64,000 nt of DNA from positions 2,296,046-2,360,045 of the forward strand of contig NW_020653765.1 in assembly GCF_003589595.1 (NCBI RefSeq), read 5' to 3'. The position numbers were made by a program, and so were the translations under genes. This DNA comes from Hyposmocoma kahamanoa (lineage: Eukaryota; Arthropoda; Insecta; Lepidoptera; Cosmopterigidae). The notes under the pieces were generated by a model. That model made no database searches, had not been told where the DNA came from, and saw only the letters and a program-made list of their open reading frames with translations. Positions 10,605-22,361 of this stretch are shown here, one piece after another (positions within the stretch are counted from its first letter, which is position 1; every line of letters starts with the position of its first letter).

Positions 10605-10866
10605 TCAGTCACAATCGCGTATCTGACAAACCTCCTCCACCTCATCCAGTCTCGTCATACATGCGAATTTATTCTTTTACTTTTGACCCGGCCGTTTTTA
10701 ATGACATCCTCAATCTGATCGAGATATGTTCGCCGAGGTCTATCTCTCCCCACGCTTCCATCCACATTCACTATAAATTTGTGTCATCAATCTATCAACA
10801 TTCATTCTTTCTACACGACCAAACCATCGAAGCATCCCCATCTCTATTGTGGTCACTAAATCATAT
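10605..10866 (-). pseudogene. RTE-type retrotransposon C-terminal remnant
   Basis: The reverse strand reads MLRWFGRVERMNVDRL, then after a frameshift RPRRTYLDQIEDVIKNGRVK. This is the post-reverse-transcriptase tail typical of one lepidopteran RTE-like lineage. The frame break and a stop after the lysine-rich end show that it is dead. A related copy is at 29375-29640. Confidence 0.75.
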
Positions 10867-11394
10867 TTAATGCCACAACGCTCTCTTACTACAGTGTTAA
10901 AGATTCTGTATTTAAGGCTAATACCTAAATACTGTAAATATAAAAGGAAAAATAAATCATTTTCGTCATAGCAGTGAAAGGGCGCAGACTCAGCATATGC
11001 GTAAGTTCCCTAAGGCGCTGGTTTTGAGTCAGAACTAACGAGAGGACTAAATGTAGAAGTTAATCTATTTTTAAACATAAATATAAGAAACAGGCATTGT
11101 GTGAATAGTGCATCTCGACTCTCGACACCAGCAATGAAATACTACGCTAACTTAAAAATTGCAACTTTTCACCAGAGTCTATAAAAGGGAAACCAACTTT
11201 TTAATTTTCAAATATGTATAATGTTTTTTACTACAGGTTACTCGTCATACATTATAAATACATGATTATATTTGTATTATACTTTTATTATATACTATTG
11301 TATACTAGATTTTTTATTACTGTTATACTTTTTACGCCTTGTGCTATTAAGGCCGGCTGGAGACGGACCAGCGCCCTCAGCATACCGTGTACCG
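10867..11394. other. No gene seen
   Basis: 10,970-11,035 (CATAGCAGTGAAAGGGCGC) is shared with 29695-29765, so the RTE-associated repeat extends to here. The rest is very AT-rich, and its reading frames are compositional. Confidence 0.45.
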
Positions 11395-11530
11395 GACGCT
11401 CTTCCTACAGGACTACAGAGCGAACCAGCAGATGTTACGAATTTTTCTATGTAATTGTTGCAGATCTTTGTTTTTGGTTTTTAACGTCTTTATTGCCGTA
11501 GCGCCATCTGTGAGAAATCTATGAGTTTTT
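11395..11530 (-). repeat. SINE-B fragment
   Basis: Shares CGAACCAGC, TGTTGCAGATCTTTG, TTTTTGGTTTTTAACG and GCCGTAGCGCCATCTGTGAG with the other SINE-B copies. The tRNA-like end is decayed. Confidence 0.7.
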
Positions 11531-11948
11531 CTTCATTACAAATACATAGACTTAATATTACAAATACATAGGCTTCATTAACATGTATCACGATGGTAGG
11601 GTTCATATCATTAGTTCCCTAAATTAGGGTACGTAACTATCTCGGTGACCCGGTTTTGGGTCTTAAATAATGGTAAAATACAAACAATTACTATTTCACC
11701 AATATCATGTTGTAGACATCCCCAAAGATGGCCACAACGATCGGTCTTGTGCAGTTCGCGTCAAACGGCCTCCCGCAATCTTCACGAGGTCATTGGTCCA
11801 CGTTGTGGGTGGTCTGCCCAAACTTCGACTTCCGATACGCGGTCGCCACTCGAGAACTTTTTAGCTCCATCTGCCATCTGTTGTACGCGCAATGTACTCA
11901 TTGCGTTATATATTATTTAACTAACAAAAATTTACGTCACAAAATAAT
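11531..11948. other. RTE-like remnant possible, no intact gene
   Basis: The 11,715-11,870 segment is GC-richer than its surroundings (GATGGCCACAACGATCGGTC, GGTCATTGGTCCACG, GTGGGTGGTCTGCCC). It resembles the reverse of an RTE reverse-transcriptase tail in composition, but I could not assign a convincing frame. Confidence 0.3.
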
Positions 11949-12125
11949 AGGCCGAACGATTACCATGCCGGGCTGCTACGCAGAGGTCCCGGGGTCGATT
12001 CCCGTGCCGGGAGAAATATTTGTATGGTCTACATTACATACTCGTTAGTTTGGGTGTAATTTGTGGTTGTCTATGTGAGTGTCCATGGCAGTGCAGTGCG
12101 GGGCTATGAGTGTGTGCGCGTAAAA
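11949..12125 (+). repeat. SINE-A copy
   Basis: Head with GGCCGAACGATTACC (box A) and GGGGTCGATTCCC (box B), then GAGAAATATTTGTATGG and the truncated tail GGGGCTATGAGTGTGTGCG. Diverged from consensus. Confidence 0.85.
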
Positions 12126-12966
12126 AAATCTCAACAATTACTTATTAATACACACTCACCGGCACATTTAACAGAACACTAGTAAAAATCCCAAAAATAA
12201 TGCTGCGTTTTTTCAAGTGTCTGGTCGGTTATTTGACCTTTTTATTTTAGGGCTAACTTGAAAATAAATAAAAATAATCGACTGTTTTTTTCATTCATTT
12301 GTTTTAATTTCCTACTAATTTTAAGGTTTGTCGAGTGGGTGGCGTTGATTTTGCGTTCTTGTAAATTTCTAACTTCGCATTTATTTAAATTTTTAGCGGT
12401 TTTTTCCGATTTTAATAAAGGTTGACTAAGGCTAAGTCGATGTTAAAAAATGTAAATTTAATTGCTGTTTTATGTCTATTTTTTATATATTTAAATATAA
12501 ACGTACTATATTTACTTATTGAATCCCATGACGTTTTACTAACTTGATTTTCATATAATTTTTGTCAAAATAATCCACTAAGTTTTCGTTATATGTTCCG
12601 AACTTTATATCAATAATAAAATAAACGTTACCGTTTTATGTTCTCACTTGTTTTTGTTCCTTTAAGTGTGCCGATGTGTATAGTTTTATTTTTATTATCT
12701 TATGTAATAGTTTTATTATCATTCTGATTATAACTGTGTAGTACAGTTGTTACACAGTTATATTCAAAAAGTGCTAAATTTTATTGCAAATAAAACCACG
12801 TCTTCTAACAACTTTCCATTGGTTAAAATAAACACGTGATTATATTAAGCTGGTATGTAGTGTCACGTGTTAGATGGTATGCTCAATTTTTTGCACCATG
12901 AGCTTACACCACGAGTATTTTTGAGAGAGACTGCCGAAATGCTGTTCTAGAAACCATCGTTTTGTT
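12126..12966. other. Unique AT-rich DNA, no gene seen
   Basis: Long stretches of A/T with no open frame, splice-bounded patch or recognised repeat. Confidence 0.4.
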
Positions 12967-13194
12967 AGTAATAATAATATAATAATGACGCACACACTCA
13001 ACATAGCCCCGCACTAGGGAAACCCTGTGTCGCGGGTGCCATGGACAAACACACATACACAACCACAAATTACACCCAAACTCACGAGAGAAATAAATGT
13101 AGGTCATACAAATATTTCTCCCGGCCCGGGAATCGAACCTGGGACCTCTGCGTGGCAGTCCGACGTGGTAACCGTTCGGCCACGGAGGCAGTTA
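12967..13194 (-). repeat. SINE-A copy, full length
   Basis: Reverse orientation with the AATAATAATATAATAATG tail first, then CATAGCCCCGCACTAGGG, and the tRNA-like head (GGAATCGAACC, GGCCACGGAGGCAG) last. Near consensus, so relatively young. Confidence 0.9.
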
Positions 13195-13221
13195 GTGCCT
13201 TGTGTTTTAACAGATTACCTT

Positions 13222-13538
13222 GAGCAGCAGTAGAGCTTTATGTGAAAAAAATCCTCCAGGCTTACCAGTTCATCCAGTCTACCTATTTCTGCCATCAACT
13301 GATAATGTGAGCATTACTGCGTTCCGATTTTGAAGTATAAGGTTGCTGGTGTAATTACAGACACATGGGACTTCTGTATTAGTTGACTGTGACAGTGCCC
13401 CTCTGATCTCTGAGATTAAAGCTCGGAGTGGCACTACAACTACTAAACACAACTAGATACATAATACAGCCGTATCGCTTACCACCAGGCGCACATTTTG
13501 TTCGCGCCGTCACTTGCTGACTTGGTATAAAAAAAATG
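13222..13538 (+). repeat. LEP1-like repeat
   Basis: Starts GAGCAGCAGTAGAGC and ends with GTCACTTGCTGACTTGG followed by TATAAAAAAA. It lies 28 bp after a SINE-A copy. Confidence 0.8.
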
Positions 13539-13689
13539 AGTTCATAATCACGCAGTGCTCCACGATGTATGGCTTAGTATTTAATTTAAAGGGCTTTTCA
13601 TGAATTAAACCTCAACACAGACTAATCCAAACAACCACAAACAAATAATCACAAACGCTATCCATTTAACCGAACGCAACTAATCCTAA

Positions 13690-13870
13690 ATATCGGAAAG
13701 CTGATTTAGTACACAAAGAGGCGTTTATTGGCGATTGCTGCGAGTAATTGCGCCGACGGCCATTTCGCCATTCGGCCATAGCCGACATGGCCATTCCTGG
13801 CCGTTCATTAGCCAATCAACCGCGTTCCTTGCGTGCCATTCCAATTTCAAAGCTAAACATTGGATTGTAA
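13690..13870. other. Unique GC-richer block
   Basis: A patch with GCGTTTATTGGCGATTGCTG, repeated CGGCCAT/GGCCATT words and AGCCAATCAACCGCG. No open frame and no repeat match in the window. It is a candidate conserved non-coding element of the presumed Pax6 intron, but nothing in the sequence proves function. Confidence 0.3.
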
Positions 13871-14528
13871 ACTAGTATTACACGTATACCTAATATCTAT
13901 ATAAATGGTTCTTTTATGTACAGACAGGTTCAAATTGCGTGCATATCCATGTACACGATTTATATTAGGTATTCTGTTACTTTTATCAGCTTATCGAAAA
14001 TCATGTATGATATTGATTTTGGTTATTTGAAAATATTTGTATTTTATTTAGATTGAGTAGAACAACAGCACAAAAATGCTGAAGTGAGAAGAAAATATGT
14101 GCGCCCTTGACATTCCATCTCATCTACTTAATGGAAAGTGACGATGAAGTATACACACCTAAATAATACTTATTCTCTCTCGCCTCGACAATGCCCAAAT
14201 TATAGTGTCCAGGGAATACGTCTGCAGTCTGAAGTACTTATTACATTGTATGAAATCTTGTTATACATATATTTTTATCGGGACTGTAATATGCGCTATT
14301 TTTCAAAACAATAAGTTTAGGTAAGGGAAGTCCGAATTGTCAAATCTGATGTGCTCTAGACTGCACAGTAAGCGTTTTGTTTTTGAAGTGTCGAAAAATA
14401 TTTGAAGATTTAAAATAGAGACTCGGAAAGACAATATGGTACTTTTATGATTGAAGTTGAATTTCGTCAAAAACAATTGAAAGTGCAGTTTTAAGGTTAT
14501 TGAGATAAGGTTGATTTTGTTTAAATAT

Positions 14529-14572
14529 CCTTGTAGTTTGGAACAGGTGTGGACCTGTTCCAGACTACAAGG
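14529..14572. repeat. Near-perfect 20-bp-stem hairpin
   Basis: CCTTGTAGTTTGGAACAGGT, a 4-base loop, then its reverse complement with one mismatch. It lies about 35 bp outside a MITE-3 copy. Confidence 0.85.
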
Positions 14573-14604
14573 ACACTGATTATCTACATAAATATCATGT
14601 AATC

Positions 14605-14862
14605 CACAACTACACTCTTGGGCACATAATTCGAGCCACCTTACATTTTAGTATTTAATGCTAAAAATAACTTGAACAATGTTTGATCGAAACTATTATG
14701 CAATTTTAAGAATGATGTATAAGCGTCATGTTTAAAAAGCCCGTATTGGAGATTTGAATTTGTAAAACCGTGGAAATGTTTTTCTTCGATGATGATAATA
14801 GTTTTGTTGTTTCTAGCCCAATAAAAATGCAAGATGGCTAAGTGGCTACCGGCGAAGCTAGA
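14605..14862. mobile_element. MITE-3 copy
   Basis: Left end TACACTCTTGGGCACATAAT followed by TCGAGCCACC. The middle has CAATGTTTGATCGAAACTAT and AACCGTGGAAATG like the copies at 49309 and 54117. The right end (AAAAATGCAAGATGGCTAAG) is decayed. Confidence 0.7.
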
Positions 14863-14874
14863 AAACAGTGACAT

Positions 14875-15639
14875 AATGTATGCACATTTTTATCAGTGCT
14901 CTCTATAATATAACTGCAAACATTTGCGCGCCAAGTCATAAACTTGTCAACACATCAATAGCAACTTACAAGTCACCATATCCATAGAATACAAAGTATA
15001 ATAGACAGTTAGCTTGATAATGGCGTCAAACGGACCCCAACTACATGAATTATGAGTTATGGAGTTCGCAATACGGGGACACAGAATGGCCCCTGTTGTA
15101 TCGTAGTGATGTGTTGTCACCTTTAGATTTACTGTGGTAACAGTGAATAAACTACGCGGTATCGACTTGTAAAAAGTAATTTCACTGACTCAAAAACAAC
15201 GTATCCAGAGCTTTATAAATTATTTCTTAAATCTAATCTGCCACTCTCATTTTTTAATATACAATTTTTTGCGTTGTAAATAATGTAAGAAAATAATGAT
15301 AAGATCAAAAGAGATGCCACTAGAATTTAGATTGTAACATATACATATATTTATGAACTTGACTTACGTGCTTTAGTCGATCGATCCTAAAAATATACGT
15401 TTAATTATGAGATAATTATTGAAATTGCATAGTAAAATGTTAAAATTTACTAATATAACTTTGAAAATCTAAAACAAAATTACTTTATTTGAAGTGCGAA
15501 ATAAAAAAATCGATATTTGATTTCCGTTATGTAGTTGAGATTGATATACACATTTTGTATATGGAAATACTCGTATTTTTTCTTTTGCATATGAAAGATT
15601 TTTTCTCAATTTGATGGCTATGGCCGGTGACTATCGCAC
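14875..15639. other. No gene seen
   Basis: AT-rich unique sequence. Frames are short and compositional. Confidence 0.4.
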
Positions 15640-15850
15640 CCCTGATGTGATAAGGCGATATCTGAAACGAACGAACTTAGTCGATGGCTTTTTTATGCTT
15701 AAATAGGAGAATGATAAAATTTCACCAATGCACACAATTTGTTTCATGTGGTTAGTATTATTTTAAGAACTTTCATATGATAAAAGCATTTTTGACGTAT
15801 TTTCAGTTACATGTGGCTTTGTTTTACCAACTGTACGATATTAGACTCAT
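15640..15850. mobile_element. MITE-2 copy
   Basis: Contains the family body: TTTTTTATGCTTAAATAGGA, AATTTGTTTCATGTGG and the right end ACATGTGGCTTTGTTTTACC. The left end is decayed (GTGATAAGGCGATATCTG). Confidence 0.65.
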
Positions 15851-16250
15851 AATGGAGGTACTGAACACAAAAATCGTACAGCTGCAAAAATTATCTACTC
15901 CACCGCATTCTGTTATACCGTAGCCTTACTGTATCCAAACATCAACCGCACAAAAGATGACCGCTATCCACACAGGTCCCTCCCCTCGCGTCTCGGCACC
16001 CTCTATTGATATTTATTATAATTTTATGCATCCTCCTTTGTGCGCTAAACGACACGCGCTTTTCGAGGGTGTTCCATGTAATAACAGTATCGAGTGTAAC
16101 TACTGAATATGAATGAATGTACGGGAGATTAATTCACTGATTACGGATTACGAAGTGTCAGTTGTCTTTAATTATTGTTGTAATCGCGATGCGGTTTTCG
16201 GTTGCAATAGGGAGGTCGTGATTGGTTTTACGGTCGTTTAAAATTTAAAT
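15851..16250. other. Unique, mildly GC-rich DNA
   Basis: Non-repetitive stretch with CCCTCCCCTCGCGTCTCGG, CGCTAAACGACACGCGC and several GATTA/TAATTA words (homeodomain-type cores, e.g. GATTAATTCACTGATTACGG). It has no coding frame. A regulatory element is possible but this is conjecture. Confidence 0.25.
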
Positions 16251-17040
16251 GGAAACAGTGTTTGTATAGTTATTGTTATCAATGTGTACAAAATGTAATA
16301 ATGATAATAATATGACCTCCACTGGAATAATCTCAATTGTTTTTTCCGCAAACGGGTTAATTCCAGCCAGCTTCGCTAGCAGCTTGAGGCGTATGGTATA
16401 CCGTGATTTTTTAATTAAAATTAAATTATTATATTTAATAGGTGTCACGTATAGATAATCAGCGGACTAACTGGTCTGAAAGAAAGACTGACTAGAGTGA
16501 CAGAAATTCAAAATTAGACCGACCTTCTTTTGGACAAAATCCGGCGAATGCAATTCTGACCAGACTGATGAATTAAGAAGATAACTTCCCCTGAACGCGT
16601 ACAGACTGACTAGTTTTTACAATGAAAACAATCTTTTGTACTAAAAATAATTTAAAAATGGAACATTTACATTAGGGCGCAACATAAAGAAAATAAGTAC
16701 TACTACATACTTGGAAAAAAAGCAATCTTTTAGACCAAAAATGTTTAAGAATGGACATTTACATTAGCCCTAATGCAACAAAGAAACTATACTTTACCGT
16801 TTTCTTACACACGCACCATCCATACATACAGACACTAGATAGGCACTAAATTTAGAGAAAGATTATTTTTTGTTCCGCAATGTCAAACACACAGACAGCT
16901 CATCATCATAGAAGTTTACGAAAATAAAGAAACTTCTTTATTATCGTAAACGCGACCTTTCGACGCGACGATTCAACCTTAAGACACAATGAAAAAGTGA
17001 TTGAATAAACAAGATGTTATTTAAGCTGTTTTTTGTTATA
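16251..17040. other. No gene seen
   Basis: Opposite-strand frames at 16245-16458 mirror one another and have no family signature. The rest is AT-rich unique sequence, with ACATTTACATTAG repeated at 16663 and 16755. Confidence 0.35.
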
Positions 17041-17200
17041 ACAAGTGACGGGACGAACAAGTCGTGCACCTGGCGGTAAGCGACACGCCTGTCCATAACA
17101 GTTGCAGTGCCATTCAGAGTAGGTACTAAATCGCAAAGATCTGAAAAGCACTGAGCCCGTCACCTTGAGACATAAGTTGACAAATCTCATGTGCCTGTAA
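17041..17200 (-). repeat. LEP1-like repeat, 3' half
   Basis: Reverse orientation from ACAAGTGACGGGACGAACAA to CATGTGCCTGTAATT. Confidence 0.8.
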
Positions 17201-18679
17201 TTAACTTTCTTCCATTAGAGCCTAACAAAGCACAATCTTTGCAACACCAAGCACAATGATTGCAAAAACAGGCGCGATAATTGTAGCAACAAATTTAAGT
17301 TATCAATTTAGTCAAATAGTTTTTGATTCAATAAACGGATTTTCCGAACAAGACTTTGTCAGTAAGTAAAATCTAAAGTCTGAAGTACCGGTAATCACAG
17401 GTTAAGGACTAGCAATCACTATGCACTGGCAATCGCAATCCTTACCCTTCGGTCCGGGAAACTGCAATGCGGCTATATTTTTTTTCTGTAATATATTAAA
17501 TCTAATTAACTCAACCAACAATCTTCTAGTATAAAGTATAAGCGTTGTCATTACCATGCGATTTTTTTTCAAAATACTTGTACCGAATTAGTATGGATCT
17601 TGGTAGGTACTTTATTCCCAGAAAAATTTACCAAACTAAAAAAAAAAAAATTACCAACAAATTTACTCAACTCTTTTATTAGATATAAACTTGAAACAAA
17701 CAGCTCAGCAGAATAATAAAAAAAATATTGCGACATGCGTTTTTCAAATTAACTTATAACAAAAAGTGTGGTAGAATGTTTTAATAAATTGTCAGCAACA
17801 CTACGATACTAAAAAAGTCAAAAAGTAGAACATAACAAACACTTAGACGCAACTATTCAACATGATCTATCAATACATTTTTCATGGCATTAGGCAAACT
17901 AGCACATTAGGCAAAAATTACATAAAAATCCGTTCTGTTTCATGGGATTTCGTTTCGTTTTACGTTATTTAATATTACAAATCCTTAACGGTTTTCTGAA
18001 AAATGCAAGTCAAAAAAATTGTATTTAATTCAGATTTTCTTGATTTTGAGAACTCTTTACCAAGTGACAGCCTGGTTAAATTTTCCATTTATTTTAGTAC
18101 CGCTAACGGAACAACTCTTTTACGATTAAGTGTTAATGCTATTTTACCGCTATAGAAAAATATATTTAAAAAACCATAAATATCTTTAATTGCACTAAAA
18201 AATATGGTACTATTCAATTAAAAGTATCAGACCGTGAACAACACAAAGCGTTAATGTTAAAAATATATGTAAAATAAAAAGAAACCGTTGAAATCTGTCA
18301 TACAAACTCATTCGAGCGTTCATCCCCGTGCCAATACAATAATGCTAAGTTGTAATAAAAATAATAATTCGCGTTAAATAATAGTTTTATTATTATCACC
18401 ATTTCGAAGACCGGTTGGTACAATCGACTTTTGCCATTCGAGTGGTTCTCAAAGAAATTAACTTTAATTATATTGACCCTTCGGATGTTTTCCTCTTCAT
18501 TATTGAACCATATTTAGCGGACTCCAGTAAACAATACAGCTGGAATTTTGTTGGTTACAATAGACTTCATTGTATTTGTTTTCTATAAAAGTTTGCGGGA
18601 CAGCGAAGATTTTAAAAGAAAAATTTAAAATAAATTTCTTCTCACGCGTTTCCACATTGTTGAGAACGTGACTCCACTT
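17201..18679. other. No gene seen
   Basis: AT-rich, apparently unique intronic-type DNA, with a poly(A) run near 17639 and no recognised repeat or frame. Confidence 0.4.
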
Positions 18680-18870
18680 CATCCTGCCAATTATATGCCT
18701 CCATCAGTTGCGCTCAACCGCCTGGTGGAGTGCGGAGCTGACAACTTGTTTGGAGACCTGATCTGACCATCATTTGGGAATCCTGTCTCTACGTCCCTTT
18801 CCCTCCACCTTCCCTGTCACCATCAAACGCTCCAGGTTAACAACATCTCTACGTGCAACATCACCAAAGA
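18680..18870 (-). pseudogene. RTE-type retrotransposon C-terminal remnant
   Basis: The reverse strand reads FFGDVARRDVVNLERLMVTG then KVEGKGRRDRIPK, a stop, then WSDQV and AVERN. This is the conserved tail with the (R)WSDQ block of lepidopteran RTE elements, carrying in-frame stops. It is a different subfamily from 10605-10866 and 50730-51345. Confidence 0.75.
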
Positions 18871-19712
18871 AGCTTATTACACGTACAGACAAATTTATTT
18901 AAAGTGGAATGTAGTACAATGACGTCACAGAGATGTCGATAATGATGCCAGTCTAAGTCACTCACCGCCCGCTTTGACAAGATAAAAAAATTTCAACGCC
19001 CACACAAAAAAAAATATTGAAAACACGTGTTATTTATATTAACTTAATACAAAAAAAAACACTAGGAAAAAAGTACATGCAGTGTAGTTTATATAGATAA
19101 TGCTGGGTTTTGTTTGCAAATGCGGTAACATCGCCTGGACAGCATCAACACCCCCCAATTGCTTCCGAGGCCCCTAGCGAATGTTCAGGACTCTTCAGCG
19201 CCTACTGGGAAGCAGTATCACTTTGGGAAACTATGATGTAAATTTTCTACTGAACTATTTGATAATGGCGAATTTATCATGACCAAATTGAGGACGTCTA
19301 AAACTTCCAACGAATACATATGAAATCGTGTTGATAAGGTGAAAACTGGAAGGCTGTTTTCTCTTTCTGCCTAACCCGATGTTTTTGACTGCAAAGCAAT
19401 GTCATCGTATAATTAAATTAGAATGTTCATGCCGTAAAATTTCTAATTAGTGGCTCGACGTGACATCGCTTGAAAGAAAATCTCGTTTTCGAGAAAAATT
19501 AGGTTTCAATTGATTACGTATTTGCAACTCTATCTTTCTCTTTTTGACTAGACTTCTTCACATAAGAGATAATGGCAAAGATTTGTGTAGTGTTTAACTG
19601 TAAATTCAACAATAGAAGTTTATTTCTGAAAGAGTTGCTATTATTACAGATGTAAAGTGATCAAGTCAAGGACGTTTCATTCACGTGACTGTATAATAAT
19701 AATAATAATAGG
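18871..19712. other. No gene seen
   Basis: Mixed sequence with one GC-richer patch at 19125-19215 (CATCGCCTGGACAGCATCAA, CGAGGCCCCTAGCG) that has no open frame. A TAATAATAATAATAATA tract is at 19695-19710. Confidence 0.35.
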
Positions 19713-19945
19713 TACACGCCTGTCCATAACAGTTGCAGTGCCACTCAGAGCTTTAAATCGTCACCCTGAAACATAAGTTGACAAGTCCCATGTGCCTGTA
19801 ACTGTGTGTAATGTTCACCAGCGGCTTACCCTTCAAAACCGAAACACTGTAATGCAGACAATACTGCTTTTTGGTAGAAATAGGTAAGCTGCAGTACTTC
19901 CCTGGACGAACTCTTTCACAAGGATCTCTACTGCTACTAAAATCT
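19713..19945 (-). repeat. LEP1-like repeat
   Basis: Reverse orientation from ACACGCCTGTCCATAACAG to AGGATCTCTACTGCTACTAA. The central GATCTGAGGGG part is deleted. Confidence 0.8.
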
Positions 19946-20194
19946 ATATTCAAATAGGTAAGTAATAAATAAGTTACAATATAATAAAATATGAAACAAA
20001 TCAATAATCAATTTTCCGCCAGCCACACCACCCGCGCTGCGCATCCGTATATTTTCGACGGGTTTTATTATTCAGCTGACACCGGAACGGATTTGGCAAC
20101 AAAATGGCGGGAATAGCCAAAAAATAGATCCCACCAAAATTTATTTATATATTCTTTATTGCAGCAAACAAATGCAAAAAATATCGAATTATTA

Positions 20195-20365
20195 GGTTTT
20201 CGCCATTGTTACACATAGGAAATGAAACTATGTAATGTCACCAACAAGTATGGAATGACTCCAAATTCCGTATACACCGTTTTCGCTCACGATTTTCGGC
20301 AGAAATAAGTTAAATCTATAATACTTTGGGTGAAAACCCGGTTATTGGGTTTTAACCCCTGCCCA
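20195..20365 (-). repeat. Repeat F fragment with Penelope-edge sequence
   Basis: 20195-20232 is the reverse of the Penelope-associated edge (TTACACATAGGAAATGAAAC). It is followed by CGATTTTCGGCAGAAAT and the AAACCCGGTTATTGGG and TTTTAACCCC motifs seen at 38190-38705 and 46790-47240. Confidence 0.5.
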
Positions 20366-20744
20366 TCTCTCATTATAACCGATTTAGATCTGTTGAAAAT
20401 TAGTTCCACTTCCTGTGTCGTGCAATCACAAAAATCTAAGAACCTGCTTTGCAATGTTTCATTACCGAAAATTTAATTATTGATATCGAACTTTGTCTGA
20501 GTACCTTTTAATAAGCACGTGAGTTTATAAAAAGCTCAACGGAGTTCGGAAGGCGTGAACGCAGTTTCACGCATCGTTAAAGTTATGTGACCATTAACAA
20601 GTTCCGTTTTTTCTTTACAGTTTAAGTAACTGACAATTATATTAGTTAGCACATGAATACGGGCTGTTAGACAACATCCATCCAATGACTTTGCCGTATT
20701 ATGTAAAAACACTATACAGATTACCTGGTTGAATGAAGAAAAAC
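20366..20744. other. No gene seen
   Basis: Unique DNA. A small inverted repeat, GCGTGAA/TTTCACGC, lies at 20552-20573. Confidence 0.35.
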
Positions 20745-20880
20745 TTTCATAGGTTTCTCACAGATGGCGCTACGGCGAAAAAGTCGTTAAAAACCAAACA
20801 ACAAATTTGCAATAAGCGCATGCTGGTTCGTTTAGAAGCTCAGTTGAGAGAGCGTCAACCATGGTATGCTGGTTCGGATT
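20745..20880 (+). repeat. SINE-B fragment, opposite orientation to most copies
   Basis: TTTCTCACAGATGGCGCTAC, GTCGTTAAAAACCAAA and TGCTGGTTCG are the reverse complement of the 11395-11530 fragment. Confidence 0.65.
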
Positions 20881-20987
20881 TTTCTCTGTATTAAAGTCTT
20901 CAATCTTTGTATTAAAGTGGACTAATTTCACAAAAAAATAAGACACATGCCCCTAAAAATAGGGGTGCAAGGCTTAGGTTTAACGAC

Positions 20988-21052
20988 TATTTTAAAATAC
21001 TTATGTCCTGTTTAAAATTGAATTTTAAACAGGACGTAAATACTTTAAAATA
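20988..21052. repeat. 65-bp near-perfect palindrome
   Basis: Two 32-base arms separated by one base, with three mismatches. The core arms are GTCCTGTTTAAAATT and AATTTTAAACAGGAC. A C4/G4 mini-palindrome lies just before it (CCCCTAAAAATAGGGG at 20950-20965). Confidence 0.85.
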
Positions 21053-22361
21053 AAAACATCTCCCCTAAAAAAATTTTCGAAATGGCGCTTTCGCCGTTTC
21101 TATAAAACAACGACGTTATAAACTAAATACCTACTTCATTGAACACCCATTCATGTCTGTCACGAAGTGTGAAGTGACCCTGGGTACATGCCTGTGACGT
21201 CATCTAGCGGAAAATCGCGTCCTCCTTAACTCCACCCTGTGGAACGAATCATTTTTACTTTTACTGTCGGTCGAGTGACGTCACACCGTGAACAACCTTT
21301 TTTTTTAACGTTTTTTGACCTTTTACTCAAAGAGGAAGAATTCATTACCGACAAAATGTACTTAAAATAATATAATGACATAATATTATTTATGTGTACA
21401 CACACACACACTCGAGTTTAATTAAGAATAATAAAATAATTCCTTAGACTCTGTTAAATAGAGCGTCTTTATTGAATTCGTTTTGAAGTCGCAATGCGGC
21501 AATCCCTACAATAATCGAAATTCAAATTTTAAATAAATAGATTTAATTCAATAAAAACCAATATTATAAAAAATCATATCACCTAACGGACAACAAGATG
21601 TTTCATGAATAGGTACTATAATATAAAAATTTGGATTCTAAACAGTATTGGTCAAAAATTATTAAAAAAGTTATTAAAAAAATAAAAATCCAAGTGAACT
21701 CGTCATACGTCCCAGATACATGGTGTCTGATATTTTTTATATGTAGATTTTTTTTTAATCTTTAATGAAAACACAGCCACACGTTAGACACCGCGTGGCT
21801 CTACGACGCTACAGTAACAAAAGCGATTGTTAACACTGTGTGTATCTAGAACGAGCGCGTACGCGTACAGAAAAATCAAGCTATTACGAACATCTTTGAA
21901 AGTAAATTTTACATACATCACACAATTTTACATACTATCTGACGGTGATTTTGCTATTTACTTTAATTAGTAAATGTGTACGGCAATTGAACCATAAGTA
22001 TTTGCAACATTACTCTGTAATGCTAGCTTTGGACGACCCTGCATTCTTTGGTGTCACTTTACGAAAAATCACGTCTCAAAATACGCTACAGATATTATGG
22101 ATACGGATAGCAGCGGTAGGGACCAGGCGGTAAGAATTGGGAGGCGGTAGAGAATCATAATATTATTGGCGAGTGTAACTACGCGCTGCTTCAATGGATT
22201 TTGCTGGATTTCTCAATTTTTTCTTCACTTGACCGTCATTATAAAACCTATATTACAAAATATTTTTCTAACGACAACTTTTCTTTTCGTCATGTTGTTT
22301 TGAAACTAACAAGCCCTTTGCCAGCTAGCCACTTTTATACTTATCCTATATGCTATATTTT
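21053..22361. other. No gene seen
   Basis: Unique AT-rich DNA, including a short CA run at 21396-21410. No frame with a protein signature was found. Confidence 0.4.

Noticed and set aside
12904..13233. Frames such as SPGPGIEPGTSAWQSDVVTV
   Set aside because: They are translations of the SINE-A head and recur in every SINE-A copy (also 24758, 42292, 59267). They are non-coding.
16245..16458. Opposite frames on both strands of the same segment
   Set aside because: Mirror frames in AT-rich DNA with no family resemblance.
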